Shown: positions 22,601 through 35,372, counted from the stretch's first letter. The stretch is 64,000 bases of DNA from Turnera subulata (GCA_028386065.3 JAKUCV010001882.1:89534-153533); one strand, 5' to 3'. Notes: generated by a model not told the origin, from the sequence alone. A program made the numbers and translations.

Positions 22601-23291
22601 AATTGATAGAAATAGAAATAAATATTTTGTGGCTGGCTATATCAATTTTTCAATGGCTCCCTGTTAACAGTTTGGCTGTCTGGAAAACTATTATTTCTTC
22701 TCAGAAGCGTGATAGTTGAGTCAGTTTGGCTAAATGAGATTTTGCTCCCTTTAACCTGGCAGGATTTTGACCTCCAGCTCTGAGTGTCCGTGTTAAAGGT
22801 CACTGTGAAACTTTTTCTATGCACATCCTTGTTATTTGATCAGAAGAAAAGCTTTTAGACCTTCAACTTATACATTGAATTGCATTTTGAATTGTTATCC
22901 TCAAGTTGAAAATCGCCACAGTAGTCCTGTGCCTGCTTCACTTTCCGTCCCTTTGCTTATTTTGAGGGGGTGAAGAATGCCAAGTATGGAAATGCAAAAC
23001 ATTTATATATGTGTGTTTTCTCAGTGATACTTTCTGTTTTGGTTGATGCTAGCAGTGACTAAAACTGTGTCAGTGGAGTTTGGACGCAAGAAAGATCCAA
23101 TTACATGCATTCTTTTGCACCCGGGCACGGTGGACACAGACCTCTCCCGCCCATTTCAGAGAAATCTTCCTAAAGAGAAGCTTTTCACTAAAGAATTCTC
23201 GGTGCAGAAGCTCTTAAACATAATCAACAATGCAAAGAGCTCTGATAATGGAAAATTCTTTGCTTGGGATGGCCAAGAAATCCCTTGGTGA
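19643..23291 (+). CDS. Short-chain dehydrogenase/reductase, C-factor-like, six exons
   Basis: The spliced CDS uses exons 19643-19837, 20842-20994, 21190-21283, 21412-21494, 21935-22088 and 23056-23291. All introns are GT-AG and phases agree, giving 304 aa. SDR enzymes reduce or oxidise carbonyls with NAD(P). The nucleotide-binding glycine motif is QGASRGIG (55-62, Gln replacing the usual Thr). NASG (134-137) stands for NNAG, and the active site is YRSSK (217-221) with a serine at 200 or 205. Residues 1-47 have no acidic residue and many Arg, Ser and Thr, suggesting a mitochondrial or plastid transit peptide. The end FAWDGQEIPW resembles bacterial C-factor-like SDRs. The substrate is unknown. 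The start is the first ATG in exon 1 and the gene looks intact. Confidence 0.9.
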
Positions 23292-24957
23292 TTACGGCTG
23301 TACCTTTTACCTGGGAAACATGTCTTAAATGTGAGTTCATTTGAATTGGGTCTGCTGATGTTCAATAATCACCTAATGTTTGTTTGTACCATCTACACAC
23401 TTGTATGATATATATCATCATATCTTTTGACTGTTTAACCATAATATCCAAGATGATATCTATATTCGGAGACTGTTATTGCTGTTTGTAGACATAGAAC
23501 AATAGTGATAACTTCTGTTGGGACCCTATGAAAAATTTGAGATCACCGTGTTTGTGCACAGCCCATTGGAAAGTGTACTCTTTTTCATGGTTGGAAGGGA
23601 TACTAATCTGTTGCGTGTCTGTAAGTGGCCACTGGACCAAGGTTTGGGTTCTTATCACTAGTACAGCAAGGGATTTTCTTTTCCATAAAAGGTACGTAAC
23701 TAGATTGAGATTTCATATTTGTCTCTGGGAGATGGAAGATGGAGGTGGATGCGGATTTGGATTTATATGTATGGACTGCTTAGGATATCCTTTTTCTATC
23801 CTGCACCCTGAAGTCAGGATCGCGCGTTACAGGGCATTACAGAACACTTTTTAGTAACTACATTCCAATGGGGTAATACATGTGGAAGCATGAAGTACCA
23901 ATTTTCCCATCTAGTGGCCCTAACTATTCCTCTACTCATTGCCTCAATTTCTGTTTAATTGATCTTGTGAAGCTGCCGAATTATGAGCAAAAGCCATATA
24001 ATCTAACCCCTTCTAAAATTGCTCCTTGCCCAATTTTACCCATTCACTGCCGGTTCACTTGAGTCAGGTAATGAAACTCGGATTCTGTGAGCTGCAAAGA
24101 CTTCTGGTCAGGAACTTGTCTTGCACTGGAGACAGATTTCATGCACAGGAAAATATCCTAGCTGCTCAACTTCTTGTCATCAGCCGTTTAGCAAGCGGTT
24201 GCAGGGCAATACAGCATGCAGGATGAGTTTGGTGTCTTTTCTATTGGAAAATCCAACAGATGCAGCTGACTTTGTAATTTTTCTGTGTGGAACAACTGCC
24301 TAGCATTAATGTCTTGAAAACAAAAAGGAATTTGGAGGAAAGGTCTAGAAAATACTTTTCTCTTCTTTGAGGCTCTTTGACCAAATAACCAGTTCTGTTT
24401 CTTGAAGATTTGCCTGACCTCTAATTTCGAAAGTGAAATCAGTGGACTTGCAAGAAGTTCAACTCATATACCGATTCATTACATTATTGGGTTGGATTTC
24501 TTTACATTTTGACCTCTTTGGCATCTTCAAATTCTTTTGTCCCATTTTTCGTTGGTACTTGCACGTGTCTATTGTTTAATTTGCAATATAAAGCTTCTTC
24601 TGAGGCAATTTGTGAGTGGATTAATTGCCTGGCGCAGATGGTTTGGCCTTGTGCCTGGCGTTCTCTACTACCCCCGATATTTTTTTAAAGATGAGAAAGT
24701 GAAACAACAAGATGAGCCAACCGAAAATGGAAAATGGTAGAGAAAGCAACTGCAATTTGGAATAGTGAAGTAGTGCAGGAAATTAACTAAACCCAAGCAT
24801 TGAAGAAAATTTCGAAGTACAAGAATGTTAAGGCGAAGTGAGTGTCTAGGATAGGCCACCTTCACACTGCCTCAAACTGTTTTATTCAAAGCATTCCTTC
24901 CTAACTCTACATCAACTCTTTCTTCAGATGCTGCATCATGCGCACTACTGTGATTGA
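23292..24957. other. Intergenic stretch; SDR 3' region and one possible stray exon
   Basis: The 3' UTR of the dehydrogenase probably lies in the first few hundred bases. An open segment at 24587-24740 (+) reads RQFVSGLIAWRRWFGLV and ends with a stop after DEPTENGKW. It has exon-like composition but no partner exon I can join. Another open segment lies at 24062-24226. Neither is recognised; I do not call a gene. Confidence 0.3.
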
Positions 24958-25449
24958 TCAGTGGATCCTGCAAAATATGTGGGATAGAAATTACAGGCAG
25001 CGGAAACCATAAAGTATAAACATCGTAGTTTTCAAAGGCCACAAAGAATTATAAGCTAGTTTGTTTTCTATATATAAAATGATGAAAAGGAGCATATTCA
25101 ACACTCACGTTTCACAGTTGACGCTGGTGGAGACGGGGAATCCAACTTTGATGTTGCAAGCAGAGGGGATCTTGCTGAGGAACTGGTCTTTGACTCCCAA
25201 AGAACCCGAGGCAGCTTTCAAGCAGCGGCAGATGGCCTTCTTGTCATCCACAGTCTTCACAGTTTGAGCGAGCTGTTGCAGGCCGGTGCAGCATGCAGGG
25301 GTGGGCTTGGGAGCTTTCCCAGTGGCAAACCCAAGACATGCAGCTGCCTTGGCTTCCACGCTGCTGCATGGAACTGCTGCCTCGCTGATGCTGGCAAGGC
25401 AGAACAGGAATGCCAGGAGGAATACCATAGAGAAGAACAGGTTCTTCAT
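24958..25449 (-). CDS. Non-specific lipid transfer protein (nsLTP), two exons
   Basis: The spliced CDS is complement of 25109-25449 joined to 24958-24967, 116 aa. Donor GTGAGT is at 25108 and acceptor TGCAG ends at 24968. The intron near the stop is common in type I LTP genes. Residues 1 to about 25 form a signal peptide, so the product is secreted. Eight cysteines at 28, 38, 53, 54, 74, 76, 98 and 112 give C-x9-C-x14-CC-x19-CxC-x21-C-x13-C, the nsLTP fold that binds lipids in a hydrophobic tunnel. Such proteins act in cuticle deposition and defence. Without splicing it would end four codons into the intron side as NCET; splicing gives NCETIH. A TATATC box lies near 25520. Confidence 0.93.
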
Positions 25450-25878
25450 GATTGAATATAACCCTCTTTTTTTCTTTTTTAAGCTCTTTCTAGGAAATAT
25501 TGTTGCTAGGTAGTGCAGATATAGAAGTGTTTGTTGATGGAAAATGTTTGCCAGGTTGATGGGTTTCTTATAGGGGGAAAAAAATTGTATTGGGAAATGG
25601 GATTTGTGGTTTTAGTTCTCCAATGAGTTCTGAATTCTGATAGAGTTGCAGGCTCTCTTATTGGGATTGATGACCCTCCAATATTCCAATCCTTCATGGT
25701 CCAGTGCTCACCCATCATGAATTTAGCTGCTGCTGGTAACTTAATGCTTATACATACTCAATTTTGCTCCTTTCTTTTCTGTTAAATCATTCTAAAAATC
25801 ACTTCTTCAGTTCTTTGTATCCAAGTAATTTTATCATCTTTCATGTCGTTAATTCTTATTATATTACCGGTCCTTAAC
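25450..25878. promoter_or_regulatory. Upstream region of the nsLTP gene
   Basis: On the minus strand, CTTCTATATCTGCAC near 25515-25530 is a plausible TATA region about 70-80 bp ahead of the ATG. No other gene is seen. The stretch ends at the LINE target site duplication (25879-25893). Confidence 0.4.
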
Positions 25879-26100
25879 TTAGTTTCTTCTGTTTATTTTT
25901 ACTATAGCACTCTAATCATTTGATTTTCACATATGCTCTGCAGACTCCATTGCCCTACGATTTCATTCCACTCTCCAATCCACTAGTTCCCCAAAACAAC
26001 CTTATTTAAATATTTCTAGAAGAATAAAGTATTATTTAATCTCGCACGCGCCCACGCGCCACCAATTTTTCCTCTGGTTTTAATTCCCGATCGCGCCACC

Positions 26101-27456
26101 ATGATTGAACCCACTGAGGCGCTTGACTCATCGGCGACGGAGGATGACCGGTCCACAAGAAGGTCCGGAACCAAGAAGGGGTGGAGATAACGCCGATGGA
26201 GACGGAAGCGGTTGGGTCTGAGAGGCAGGGTATGGAGTCGATGGTGGAGCCTTCGAGGTCAGTGCAGCAGCAGCAGGTCTTCACCGGCAGTGGCGCTGCT
26301 AGAGTCGATGGAGGAGGAGTCTGCCATGCCGGCGGTTGGCCTAGAACTGGGGGGACGACTGGGGGAGACCACCCTATGGTGCAGACGCCAAGGCCTAGCT
26401 TCCGTGACATATTGGCTAAGGCGCGAGCAGGGGTGGCGCTGGGGGTGGAGGAGACAGAGGAGGAAGATGAAGTGGAGTGCAATGAGGGTGATATCAATTT
26501 TGTGGCCGGTAAATATGGTATGACAGTGAGGTTATCGGAGGCTTTTAAAGAGAGATTGGAGAAGAGATGGGACTTTGTAGTGGTGGTGAAGCTCCTTGGT
26601 CGGACAATTGGGTATCGCACCTTGTGCTCGCGTTTACAGACGTTGTGGCAGCCCTCAAAACCGATGAAAGTGGTTGACTTGGAGAATGATTTTTTCTTAG
26701 TTGGTCTTCAGTGTGAGGAGGATTTTTATCAGGCACTCACAGGTGGTCCTTAGGTTATCATGGGTTATGCCTTCTCTGTCCAACCTTGGACTTCTTCATT
26801 CTGAGCGTCGGATGGTCAGGTGTCCCAGGCTGTTATTTGGACTCGGTTTGCAGACTTTCCACGGTCATGGTATGATTCGGAGGTGTTGAAAGCTTTGGGG
26901 TCTTTGGTTGGGGGTGCCATGAAGGTTGATGCCAATACCAAGGTGGCGATATGGGGTAAATATGCAAGGGTTGCTGTTGAGGTGGACCTGGAGAAGCTTT
27001 AGCGGGCGGTTGTGGAGTTTGATGATATGGAGTTCGAGGTAAGTTATGAGGGGTTGCCGGCTATCTGTTATAGCTATGGTAGTATTGGTCACAGTCTCGC
27101 TGTCAGTCCTTTGCGACGACCTCAGGCAACATCTGATGGGGCTTCTGAGTCATGCCCGCCCCTAGTTACCCAGACCCTTCCACGAGTTGTTTTCAGGCCC
27201 ACAGTCTCCTCTCTTTCCGGGAAGTCCCCTAGGTCTCCGTTCGTGGATTTGTCGGCTCCGATGGTGGATACGGCAGTCCCTACCGCGGGTTCACGTGTTG
27301 CGGCTCTTACAAGTTCAATTGCACAGGGTACTTCCCAAAGCCCCCTATTTCTATTTCCCATGTTCCTAATAGTTCTGTTTGCAAGAACCATACTGCAATC
27401 TCACTTCACCTACAGACGAACAACCAGGTCCTTGCACCAGCCTCGGAGAGTCCTCT
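26101..27456 (+). pseudogene. LINE ORF1 (DUF4283-like, nucleic-acid binding), broken
   Basis: An ATG at 26101 in good context (CACCATG) opens 29 codons, then the frame shifts near 26185 into the main piece (to 26753). That piece carries RPSFRDILAKARAG and VVVKLLGRTIGYRTLCSRLQ, the DUF4283 signature of plant L1 ORF1. After an in-frame stop, VIMGYAFSVQPW and VIWTRFADFPRSWYDSEVLK continue the domain. A degenerate Cys/His segment follows near 27060-27100 (ICYSYGSIGHS). The product would coat LINE RNA. It cannot be made as one protein. Confidence 0.8.
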
Positions 27457-28664
27457 GATTACTTCGAAGTTATTCACGGGGCCCCCACTGCTTCGCCCAT
27501 CACCTTATGTCCTTTGTTCAGGTCGGAATCCTGGGTCACCAACTAAGCCACCCGACCTGAACTTGGCGAGTCGGTTTAGTAAAATTCCAGAAGAGGAGAA
27601 GAAACAGGTTGCGGTTTTGCCCCTTAAAAAGCCGTCGTTGAAGGTTTCTTCTCCGAGGAAGCTTTTGGTGTCTAGCCGGGATGGGCCTTCAGTTGCTCGC
27701 AAGTCTAAGGGGCCTCGAACGTCGGGGTCCACTAGTGATCATTGATGGTGTGTTTCCTCTCCCATTTCTTTTCCATGATTAAAGTCCTTTACTGGAATTG
27801 TTTTGGGATTGCTAGTACAGATACACAGTTAGCAGTGACAGATTATGTCCGGCGTAATCGGGTTTCAGTTTTGCTTTTGTATGAGCCCCGGATAAGTGGG
27901 GCGTCAGCAGACCGGGTTATTCGCTTTTGGGGGTTTCCAAAATCTCATCGGATTGAGGCCTGGGGTTTTTCAGGAGGTATTTGATTATTATGGAAGAATA
28001 ATGTTGATGTGGAGGTACATTTTTCAGCATTTTTAGTTTATTCACTTTTATGTGCGCGGTGCTTTTGGGGTTTTAGAATTTACTGAGGTCTATGGGAGCC
28101 CACAGCCGGCCACACGTTGTTTTTTGTGGGACAACCTTTGTAGCTTGGCTTCTTCTGTGGTTTTTCCCTGGTGTGTGGCAAGTGACTTTAACGCTATTTT
28201 ATCGGCGGATGAGATACGGGGTTCCACCACTGTTGTGCGAAAGGGGTGCCATCGATTTCAGAATTGTGTTGATGCATGCCAGTTGGAGGATTTGGGTTAC
28301 CAGGGCCCGAAGTATACTTGGCGTCGTGGGTTGGTTTAGGAAAGGCTGGATAAGGCCTTGGCAAACAAAGCTTAGTTGCAAGCTTTCCCATCCTCTCAGG
28401 TATATCATTTGCCTACTATATGTTCTGATCATTGTCCTCTTTTTATTGATTTGGGTAGGGGGCAGCTAGAGGACCTTCGAGAGGCCCACATTTTAAGTTT
28501 TAGGCTGCCTGGTTGTCCAATGGGTAGTTTGCACCTTTTGTTCAAGAGAAGTGGGATGCTGGGTTGGCGGTTCCTGATGCTTTAGAAGCTCTCTCGGTGG
28601 CCCTGACCGAGTGGAATGCCATGGTCTTTTGGCAGTATCCCACATTGTAAGCGTGTCTTGCTTC

Positions 28665-30193
28665 TGTAAGTATATGGTTCACGCAATTGACAATCAAAAG
28701 CACAAAAATACAACATGTATGCGCAGCTGAAATACCAGATACACATGGAGGATCCATGTGAAGGGATCTAAACCGAATAACAATTTTCATACCTGTAACG
28801 GCTGAGGTCTTTCACCCAACTGTAGAACCGAATCAGCTAGAGCCAGACAAAAGCCTCGCCCCTCTACGGTATCCACACGAACCGCTGTAACCGGTTGAAA
28901 AACGTCTCACGACTTCAACCCGAGCTCTCTCGAACTGGTGTGCTAGCAACAGGTTTCCGGGAGCTTTTGTGTGTGATGTTTTTCTCTCAATTTTCAGACC
29001 ACTCAAGAACTCTTCTCAAGCTCTGAAAATTCATTCAAGAACAAGTGTGTGTGAGGAAGAAGATGAGCAATAGTGATCTGATCACTCAACCATCAAAGGC
29101 ATAATGCATTAGTGGAGTTAATGGCCAACATGGTGGTCCATTAAGCAACATGATTATGTCTCCACATAATCATGTTTCCCACTAAGCATTATCAACACAA
29201 CTCAGCATGTTTTGGTTCAAAGATCTGACATTTAGTGAACCAAACCAGCCCAAAAACGACCCTAGTCCAACCACGGTCCAACCGCGGCCCAACCACACCT
29301 TGGTTCAACCATGTTCCAACCACGGTTCAACCACCTGCTCGAATCAACGGCTGTATGTGTGTGACCCTGTAGGCACTTGTACGTCCGGAAATAATCGTAA
29401 AATCTCATTTTACAATTATAAGCAAAGAGCGGCGTCTAGCAACACATCATTGCCACCCGAACGACAAGATCAATACTGATTCCACGTGCCTCGGAACATG
29501 TCATCGTCCCTTCGTCCCATTATCAAGAATAAACACAAGACATGGAATATGTCAATCTCGCATATGTTTAATCTCGGTTTCTTGATCCTCGAGTTAACCG
29601 GTAAAACGGATACCAATGATATCATATATCATTATCCGAGCATGGCCATGCATTTACGGTTCAACTCTATCAAGAAACACTCCGATAATATACCCGTTAT
29701 ATGGGTTGGACGAATCCCCTCTGGATCATACAAAACCCACTACACACTCATCATACACCCAATGATTACCCTTACGTCTATCTAGTTACGGATGACCAGG
29801 AATAATATCAAAGCATATGACTCACATGTTGGGAACCTTGATGATCACAGGTCTAAGGACAATACATTATAAGAACCGCTATCGACAAAACATATAACGT
29901 TCCATGCAGCGTTCTTATGTGGGTCGGTCCAGTCCACAAGTTCTCTAACTTGTACCCGTATGTAGAATTCATATCACATATGCAATTCTCAACATACGCT
30001 AGTCTTAATTTATTATTACAACACATCCATAATAATAATCGACTAGGGACAATTTAAGAATGTGAAATATTCTAGGGTTATAAGTATGTGCAAGCGTTTA
30101 TCTCATAAACGATACTTATTGGAATAACCTTAATGTGTATACATGACAACAAATAATCATCCATCATTGGCTTTTGGGCATATTACACTAACA
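28665..30193 (-). repeat. 3' LTR of the Copia element
   Basis: In plus orientation it runs TGTAAGTATATGG to ATTACACTAACA. Around 29265-29333 it has an 11-bp minisatellite built on GGTCCAACCAC, with one unit more than the other LTR. Confidence 0.95.
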
Positions 30194-30204
30194 ATCTCCC
30201 ACTT
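30194..30204 (-). other. Polypurine tract of the Copia element
   Basis: Minus-strand AAGTGGGAGAT lies directly before the 3' LTR start TGTTAGTG. The same tract occurs at 60619-60629. Confidence 0.9.
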
Positions 30205-30289
30205 GCACTAAAGCCAATCATCCATATATCTCATACATGTGGATCTAGCATGACCATCATGCTTCCGCTGCGTGAGAAGATTAAACAAT

Positions 30290-33200
30290 AGATCTCCTAC
30301 TTTGTTCCCAAAAGGAACTATACGCAGCCTCAGTTGTAGAGTCGGCTACTGTCTCTTGCTTGGAACTCTTCCAGCATACAGTACCTTGCTTGGAACTCTT
30401 CCAGCACACATTACCACTTCCAAGACAAAACACCTATCCTAACTGCGATCTAAAATCACCCCTATCGGTTTGGAAGCTAGCATCTGTGTAACCCTTTATA
30501 CAAGCTCATCAACGCTTCCGTAAACCAGGAATGCATCCTTAGTGCTACTCAAGTACTTAGGATATTCTTAACTGCTGTCAAGTGACTCTCACCGGGATCA
30601 GATTGGTATCTGCTTGTCATACTCAAAGCATAAGCGACATCCGGTCTAGCACATAACATGGCATACATGATAGATCCTATTGCCGAAGCAAAAGGAATCT
30701 TATTCATCCGCTCTCTCTCCTTAAATGTACTAGGACATTGATACTTTGAGAGAGATATGCTATGTGACAAGGGCAAGAATCCTTTCTTGGAATCTTGCAT
30801 GCTAAACCTCTTTAGCACCTTGTCAATATACGTACTCTGACATAGCCCGAGAAGCCTTTTCGATCTGTCTCTATAGATCTTTATACCTAACACATAGGCA
30901 GCTTCTCCTAAGTCCTTCATCGAGAAATTCTTTCCTAACCAAGCCTTTACAGACTGTAGTGTCAGAATATCATTCCCAATGAGCAAGATGTCGTCAACAC
31001 AACAACAAGAAAATAATGGTGCTCCCACTAACCTTCTTGTAAACACATGGTTTGTCTTCGTTCTTGATGAAAACAAACTCTTTGATTACATCATTAAAAC
31101 GAAGATTCCAACTCCTAGAAGCTTGCTTCAATCCATAAATGGATCTCTGCAACTTGCATACCATATTGGCATTCTTTGGATTGACAAAACCTTCAGGGTG
31201 TGTCATGTACACATCCTCTAAAAGATTCCCGTTAAGGAAGGCGGTTTTGACATCCATTTGCCATATCTCATAATCATAGTATGCCGCTATAGCCAATAGA
31301 ATCCGGATGGATTTAACCATGGCAACTGGTGAGAAAGTTTCATCATAGTCAACACCATGAACTTGCTTGAAACCTTTCGCAACCAATCGCCCTTTATAGG
31401 TAATCACATTACCATCCATGTCGGTCTTTCTCTTAAAGACCCATTTACACCCAATGGGTTTTACCCCTTCGGGTGGATTAACCAAGGTCCATACCTTGTT
31501 TTCGTACATGGATTCCATTTCCGAATTCATGGCCTCTAGCCACTTCTCAGAGTCCGGACCCGTAATGGCCTGCTGATAGGAAGTGGGCTCATTCTCATCT
31601 ATGAGCATCACGTCTCCAGCATGAGTCATGAGAAATCCATATCTCTCAGGCTCATACCGAGTCCTATCCGACCTACGCGGTCCATGTGTTAGAGGCACAA
31701 GAATCTCATCCACAACTTCTTGTGCTGCCCTTGTTCCATCTCAGCCTCTATCTCTCGAACTTCTTCGAGTTCTACTTTCCTCCCACTAATTCTTCTAGAA
31801 ATAAATTCCCTTTCTAGAAAAATAGCAGTCCGAGCCACAAACACTTTGTGCTCTAAAGGATTATAAAAATAATACCCTTTCGTTTCCTTAGGGTATCCTA
31901 CAAAGAGGCACTTGTCGGATTTAGGGCCGAGTTTATCCGAAGCTTCACGTTTTACGTAAGCCTCACAACCCCAAATTCTCATAAAAGACAAATTGGGACG
32001 CTTCCCAGACCATATCTCATATGGTGTCTTTTCAACGGATTTAGATGGAACACGGTTTAGTGTAAAAGCTGCACTCAATAATGCATGTCCCCAAAACGAA
32101 GGAGGAAGGTCAGCTTGACTCATCATCGAACGAACCATGTCCAACAAGGTTCTACTCCTCCTTTCGGATACACCATTCCATTGAGGCGTACCCGGCGGAG
32201 TGAGCTGTGATACTATACCACACTTCCTTAGATGATCAAGGAATTCTCGGTCTAAGTATTCACCTCCTCGATCTGATCAAAGCATCTTAATACTTTTACC
32301 GAGTTGATTCTATACTTCATTCTTGAATTCTTTGAACTTTTCAAAGGATTCTGACTTGTGTCTTATTAGATACACATAGCCATATCTACTGAAATCGTCA
32401 GTAAATGTAATGAAGTATGAAAAACCACATCTAGCCTGTGTGGACATAGGTCCGCATACATCACTATGTATAAGACCTAATAAGTCCGATGCTCTCTCAC
32501 CCCTACCGGTAAAAGGAGCCTTCGTCATTTTGCCTAACAAACACGACTCACACGTCTCAAATGATTCATAATCAAATGAGTCTAAAAGTCCATCTTTATG
32601 GAGTTTAGATATACGAGTCTCGTTTATATGGCCTAAACGACAATGCCAAAGGTACGTTTCATTGGAATCATTCGTTCTAACCTTCTTCGTGTTAACGTTA
32701 TAGATTGCGGTTTCTAGGTTTAGAACATACAAACCATTGCTCAAATATGCACCACCATAATATACATCATTGAAATAAATGGAACAACAATTGTCCTTTA
32801 TTACAAATGAAAATCCTTTCTTGTCAAGACAAGATACAGAAATCAGATTCCTGCTAATGGTTGGTACATAATAGCAATCGTCTAGTTCCAAAACTAAACC
32901 ACTCGGTAAGGATAGATAGTAAGTTCCTACGGCTAATGCAGCAACTCTTGCTCCATTTCCCACACGTAGGTCTATCTCACCCTTAGCCAATCTCCTACTC
33001 TTTCTTAGTTCCTGCACATTTACACAAATGTGAGAACCACATCCGGTATCTAATACCCATGATGCAGAGATAGAGATATTCGCTTCTATAACGAACATAC
33101 CTGAAGTGGAAGTCTCACTTCCCTTCTTCTTCTTCAACTCTTGAAGATAAACCGGGCAGTTCCGTCTCCAATGGCCAGACTTCTTGCAATGGAAGCATTC

Positions 33201-33941
33201 GCCTTCCTTTGCAATACCACCTTTAGGTTTCAGCATTTGTGAAGAAGATGCACCAAACTTTTTGGTGGATTTCTTCATCTTAGCTTTACCCTTTCCTTTG
33301 CCACCTCCAAGCATCAATATGCTATTGGATTTACTTGCCTTCATTTGTTGCTCAGCTGTTCCCAACATGTTGAGCAACTCGGACAAGGACTTGTCAAGAT
33401 GGTTCATATTGAAGTTCATGACAAATTGACCGTAGCTATCCGGCAACGATTGCAGGACTAGGTCAACAGCCAATTCCTTCTGCAAAGGAAACCCTAGACC
33501 CTCAAGGCTTTCGATGTATCCAATCATCTTAAGCACATGAGGTCTGACGGGAGATGATTCAGCCATTCTGCATTGGAACAATGCCTTAGAGGTCTCGTAC
33601 CTCTCATGCCTTGCTTGCTCCTCAAAGAGCATCTTAAGGTGTTCGATCATATCGAACGCCCCCATGTTCTCGTGTTGCTTCTGAAGCTCAGATTCCATGT
33701 TAACAAGCATGAGGCATCCTATATCCAATGCATCATCTAGATGCTTCTTGTAAGCATCCCTTTCTGCCCTTGGTGCACTAGGCGCCGGTTCACTCGGAAC
33801 GGGCCCTTCGAGGACATACAATTTCTTTTCTTGTTTGAGGACAATCCTCAAGTTACGATACCATTTCAGGAAGTTATTCCCGTTTAACTTTTCCTTCTCA
33901 AGGACCGATCGCAGTGACAATGTGCTAGTGTTTTGTGCCAT
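30290..33941 (-). pseudogene. Copia gag-pol polyprotein with frameshifts and a truncated RNase H
   Basis: The ATG at 33941 opens MAQNTSTLSLRSVLEKEKL. Domains: gag; zinc knuckle CFHCKKSGHWRRNC (C-x2-C-x4-H-x4-C, about residue 250); protease WVLDTGCGSHIC (DTG); integrase HHCC (HCRLGHINE ... CESCLLGK) and LIHSDVCGPM. A stop ends this frame at 32310. The integrase C-part continues at 32147-31689 and RT at 31713-30994 (QMDVKTAFLNGNLLEDVYM). A frameshift falls just before the catalytic VDD (VDDILLIGND in the next frame, to 30549). RNase H (30400-30290) keeps VADSTTEA but has lost over 200 bp compared with the related copy at 60619-62081, and a stretch of about 28 bp is duplicated near 30350-30410. 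Lineage within Copia not assigned. Confidence 0.9.
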
Positions 33942-34508
33942 GGATACTCTACAACAATGATCAACTCACACAAATAAGAGTCATGCATACAAATACATTT
34001 AACAAGGAATTCTATTAAATGTGCTCCTACTACATAAATCAAGACAATTATATAAGTAGGCCAAGATCCATATTTCACTACAACATATGTCAGCTTTGGC
34101 TGATCGCATATATCAATAGTTATTTAGGTAGACAACTTTTGTCAATTACATCTCATGTAACTCTTGGATAGTTGAGTGAACAACACTTTGTTCTAGTCTA
34201 TCTCATAGACTTAGCTCAACTCCTTGCCTCTAAGTCCTTAATCCTATTAAGATGACCTAGTCAAGTTCAACACCACAATAAGCAGTTCCGATATTACAAT
34301 TATCGCGTCGCACCTTGCTAAGATAAACAAAGGCACCTTGCTTTGGCAAAACCTACCATTTGTTGATCGAAGCAATGATGAGTGCTTACCATGGAAGGCA
34401 ACTAAGAACTTAATATTTTCATCAACATATAATTCCAACACATCACATGCTTGTTCTTGACAAATCATACATTGATGTCATGTAAATTTGGAAACCAAAA
34501 TACATGTG

Positions 34509-34985
34509 AATATCGATGTCTAACTTGAACATCGATGTTTTGAGAATCTGATTCTCTTAACTACTTGGCAGCACTTAGTATTTCGGCCATATCCAGAGCT
34601 GTAGAGCTCGGATTTGTGCAAACTTGGTGTCCCTGGAAAGCTAAGAAGTAGGGCTACAACTTTGCTGTTCAGGCCAGACACCAATTCGGCCTCCTTCTGC
34701 CCCGAATTCGCAGTTGAAGTTACTGGGTTCCACAACATCGATGTTGAACCCTTCAACATCGATGTTTGGAGTTTGCGAATCTGCAAAACATCGATGTTGA
34801 CACTCAAACATCGATGTTGGAGGTTGCCGAACCCTCAAAATATCGATGTTGACCATCAAACATCGATGTTGGAGGTTTCCGAGTGCATAGAACATCGATG
34901 TTAACACTTAAACATCGATGTTTTGACCTCTCGGTCGACAATCGACCTAAGAGAACATCGATGTTGAAGCTTAAACATCGATGTT
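34509..34985. repeat. Twelve palindromes AACATCGATGTT in the Copia leader, 20/32-bp periodic
   Basis: The 12-mer (10 exact copies, two with AATATCGATG) starts at 34509, 34528, 34734, 34755, 34787, 34807, 34839, 34859, 34891, 34911, 34954 and 34974. Spacings from 34734 onward are 21, 32, 20, 32, 20, 32, 20, 43 and 20, a 52-bp dimeric unit. The array lies between the primer-binding site and gag, in the transcribed leader. Each copy is self-complementary in DNA and in RNA. Confidence 0.95.
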
Positions 34986-35360
34986 GTAGGTATCATATAC
35001 CTTTCAAGCACCCTTGTCGAACTCATTCGACTTTCTACCAATAACATCTTGATTGATATCACATACCAATCAAGTTCTTGTTGTCAAAACACTTTTGACA
35101 AATCAACCTCAACAACATATATATCACATATACACAATTGAATACAATATAACATGATCATGCTTTATCACATACAACATATCATGTATATATACTAAAA
35201 ACATATCAAGCATATGCATATATAAATTCAGCATATCACACATATACAAGCATATCTCATATACTAAAAAGAATTCCAGCATATCACATATACCTAAACA
35301 AGTTCAAGCTACATCACATGTAACATATGAACATGAATTCAGTTTAGAGCTTCACAAGTA

Positions 35361-35372
35361 GCTCCGCTACCA
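35361..35372 (-). other. Primer-binding site of the Copia element
   Basis: Minus-strand TGGTAGCGGAGC lies one base inside the 5' LTR, a 10/12 match to the initiator-Met complement, and identical to 14220-14231. Confidence 0.8.

Noticed and set aside
24026..24303. Overlapping short ORFs read as possible exons of a second gene
   Set aside because: No matching splice partners and no recognised family; kept only as a remark in the intergenic entry.
26036..26620. Minus-strand ORF of 194 codons
   Set aside because: Antisense shadow of LINE ORF1, whose DUF4283-like sequence is on the plus strand.
34734..34985. CRISPR-like regular array
   Set aside because: The repeats are 12-bp palindromes at 20/32-bp spacing inside a plant Copia leader, with no cas genes and no unique spacers of constant length.
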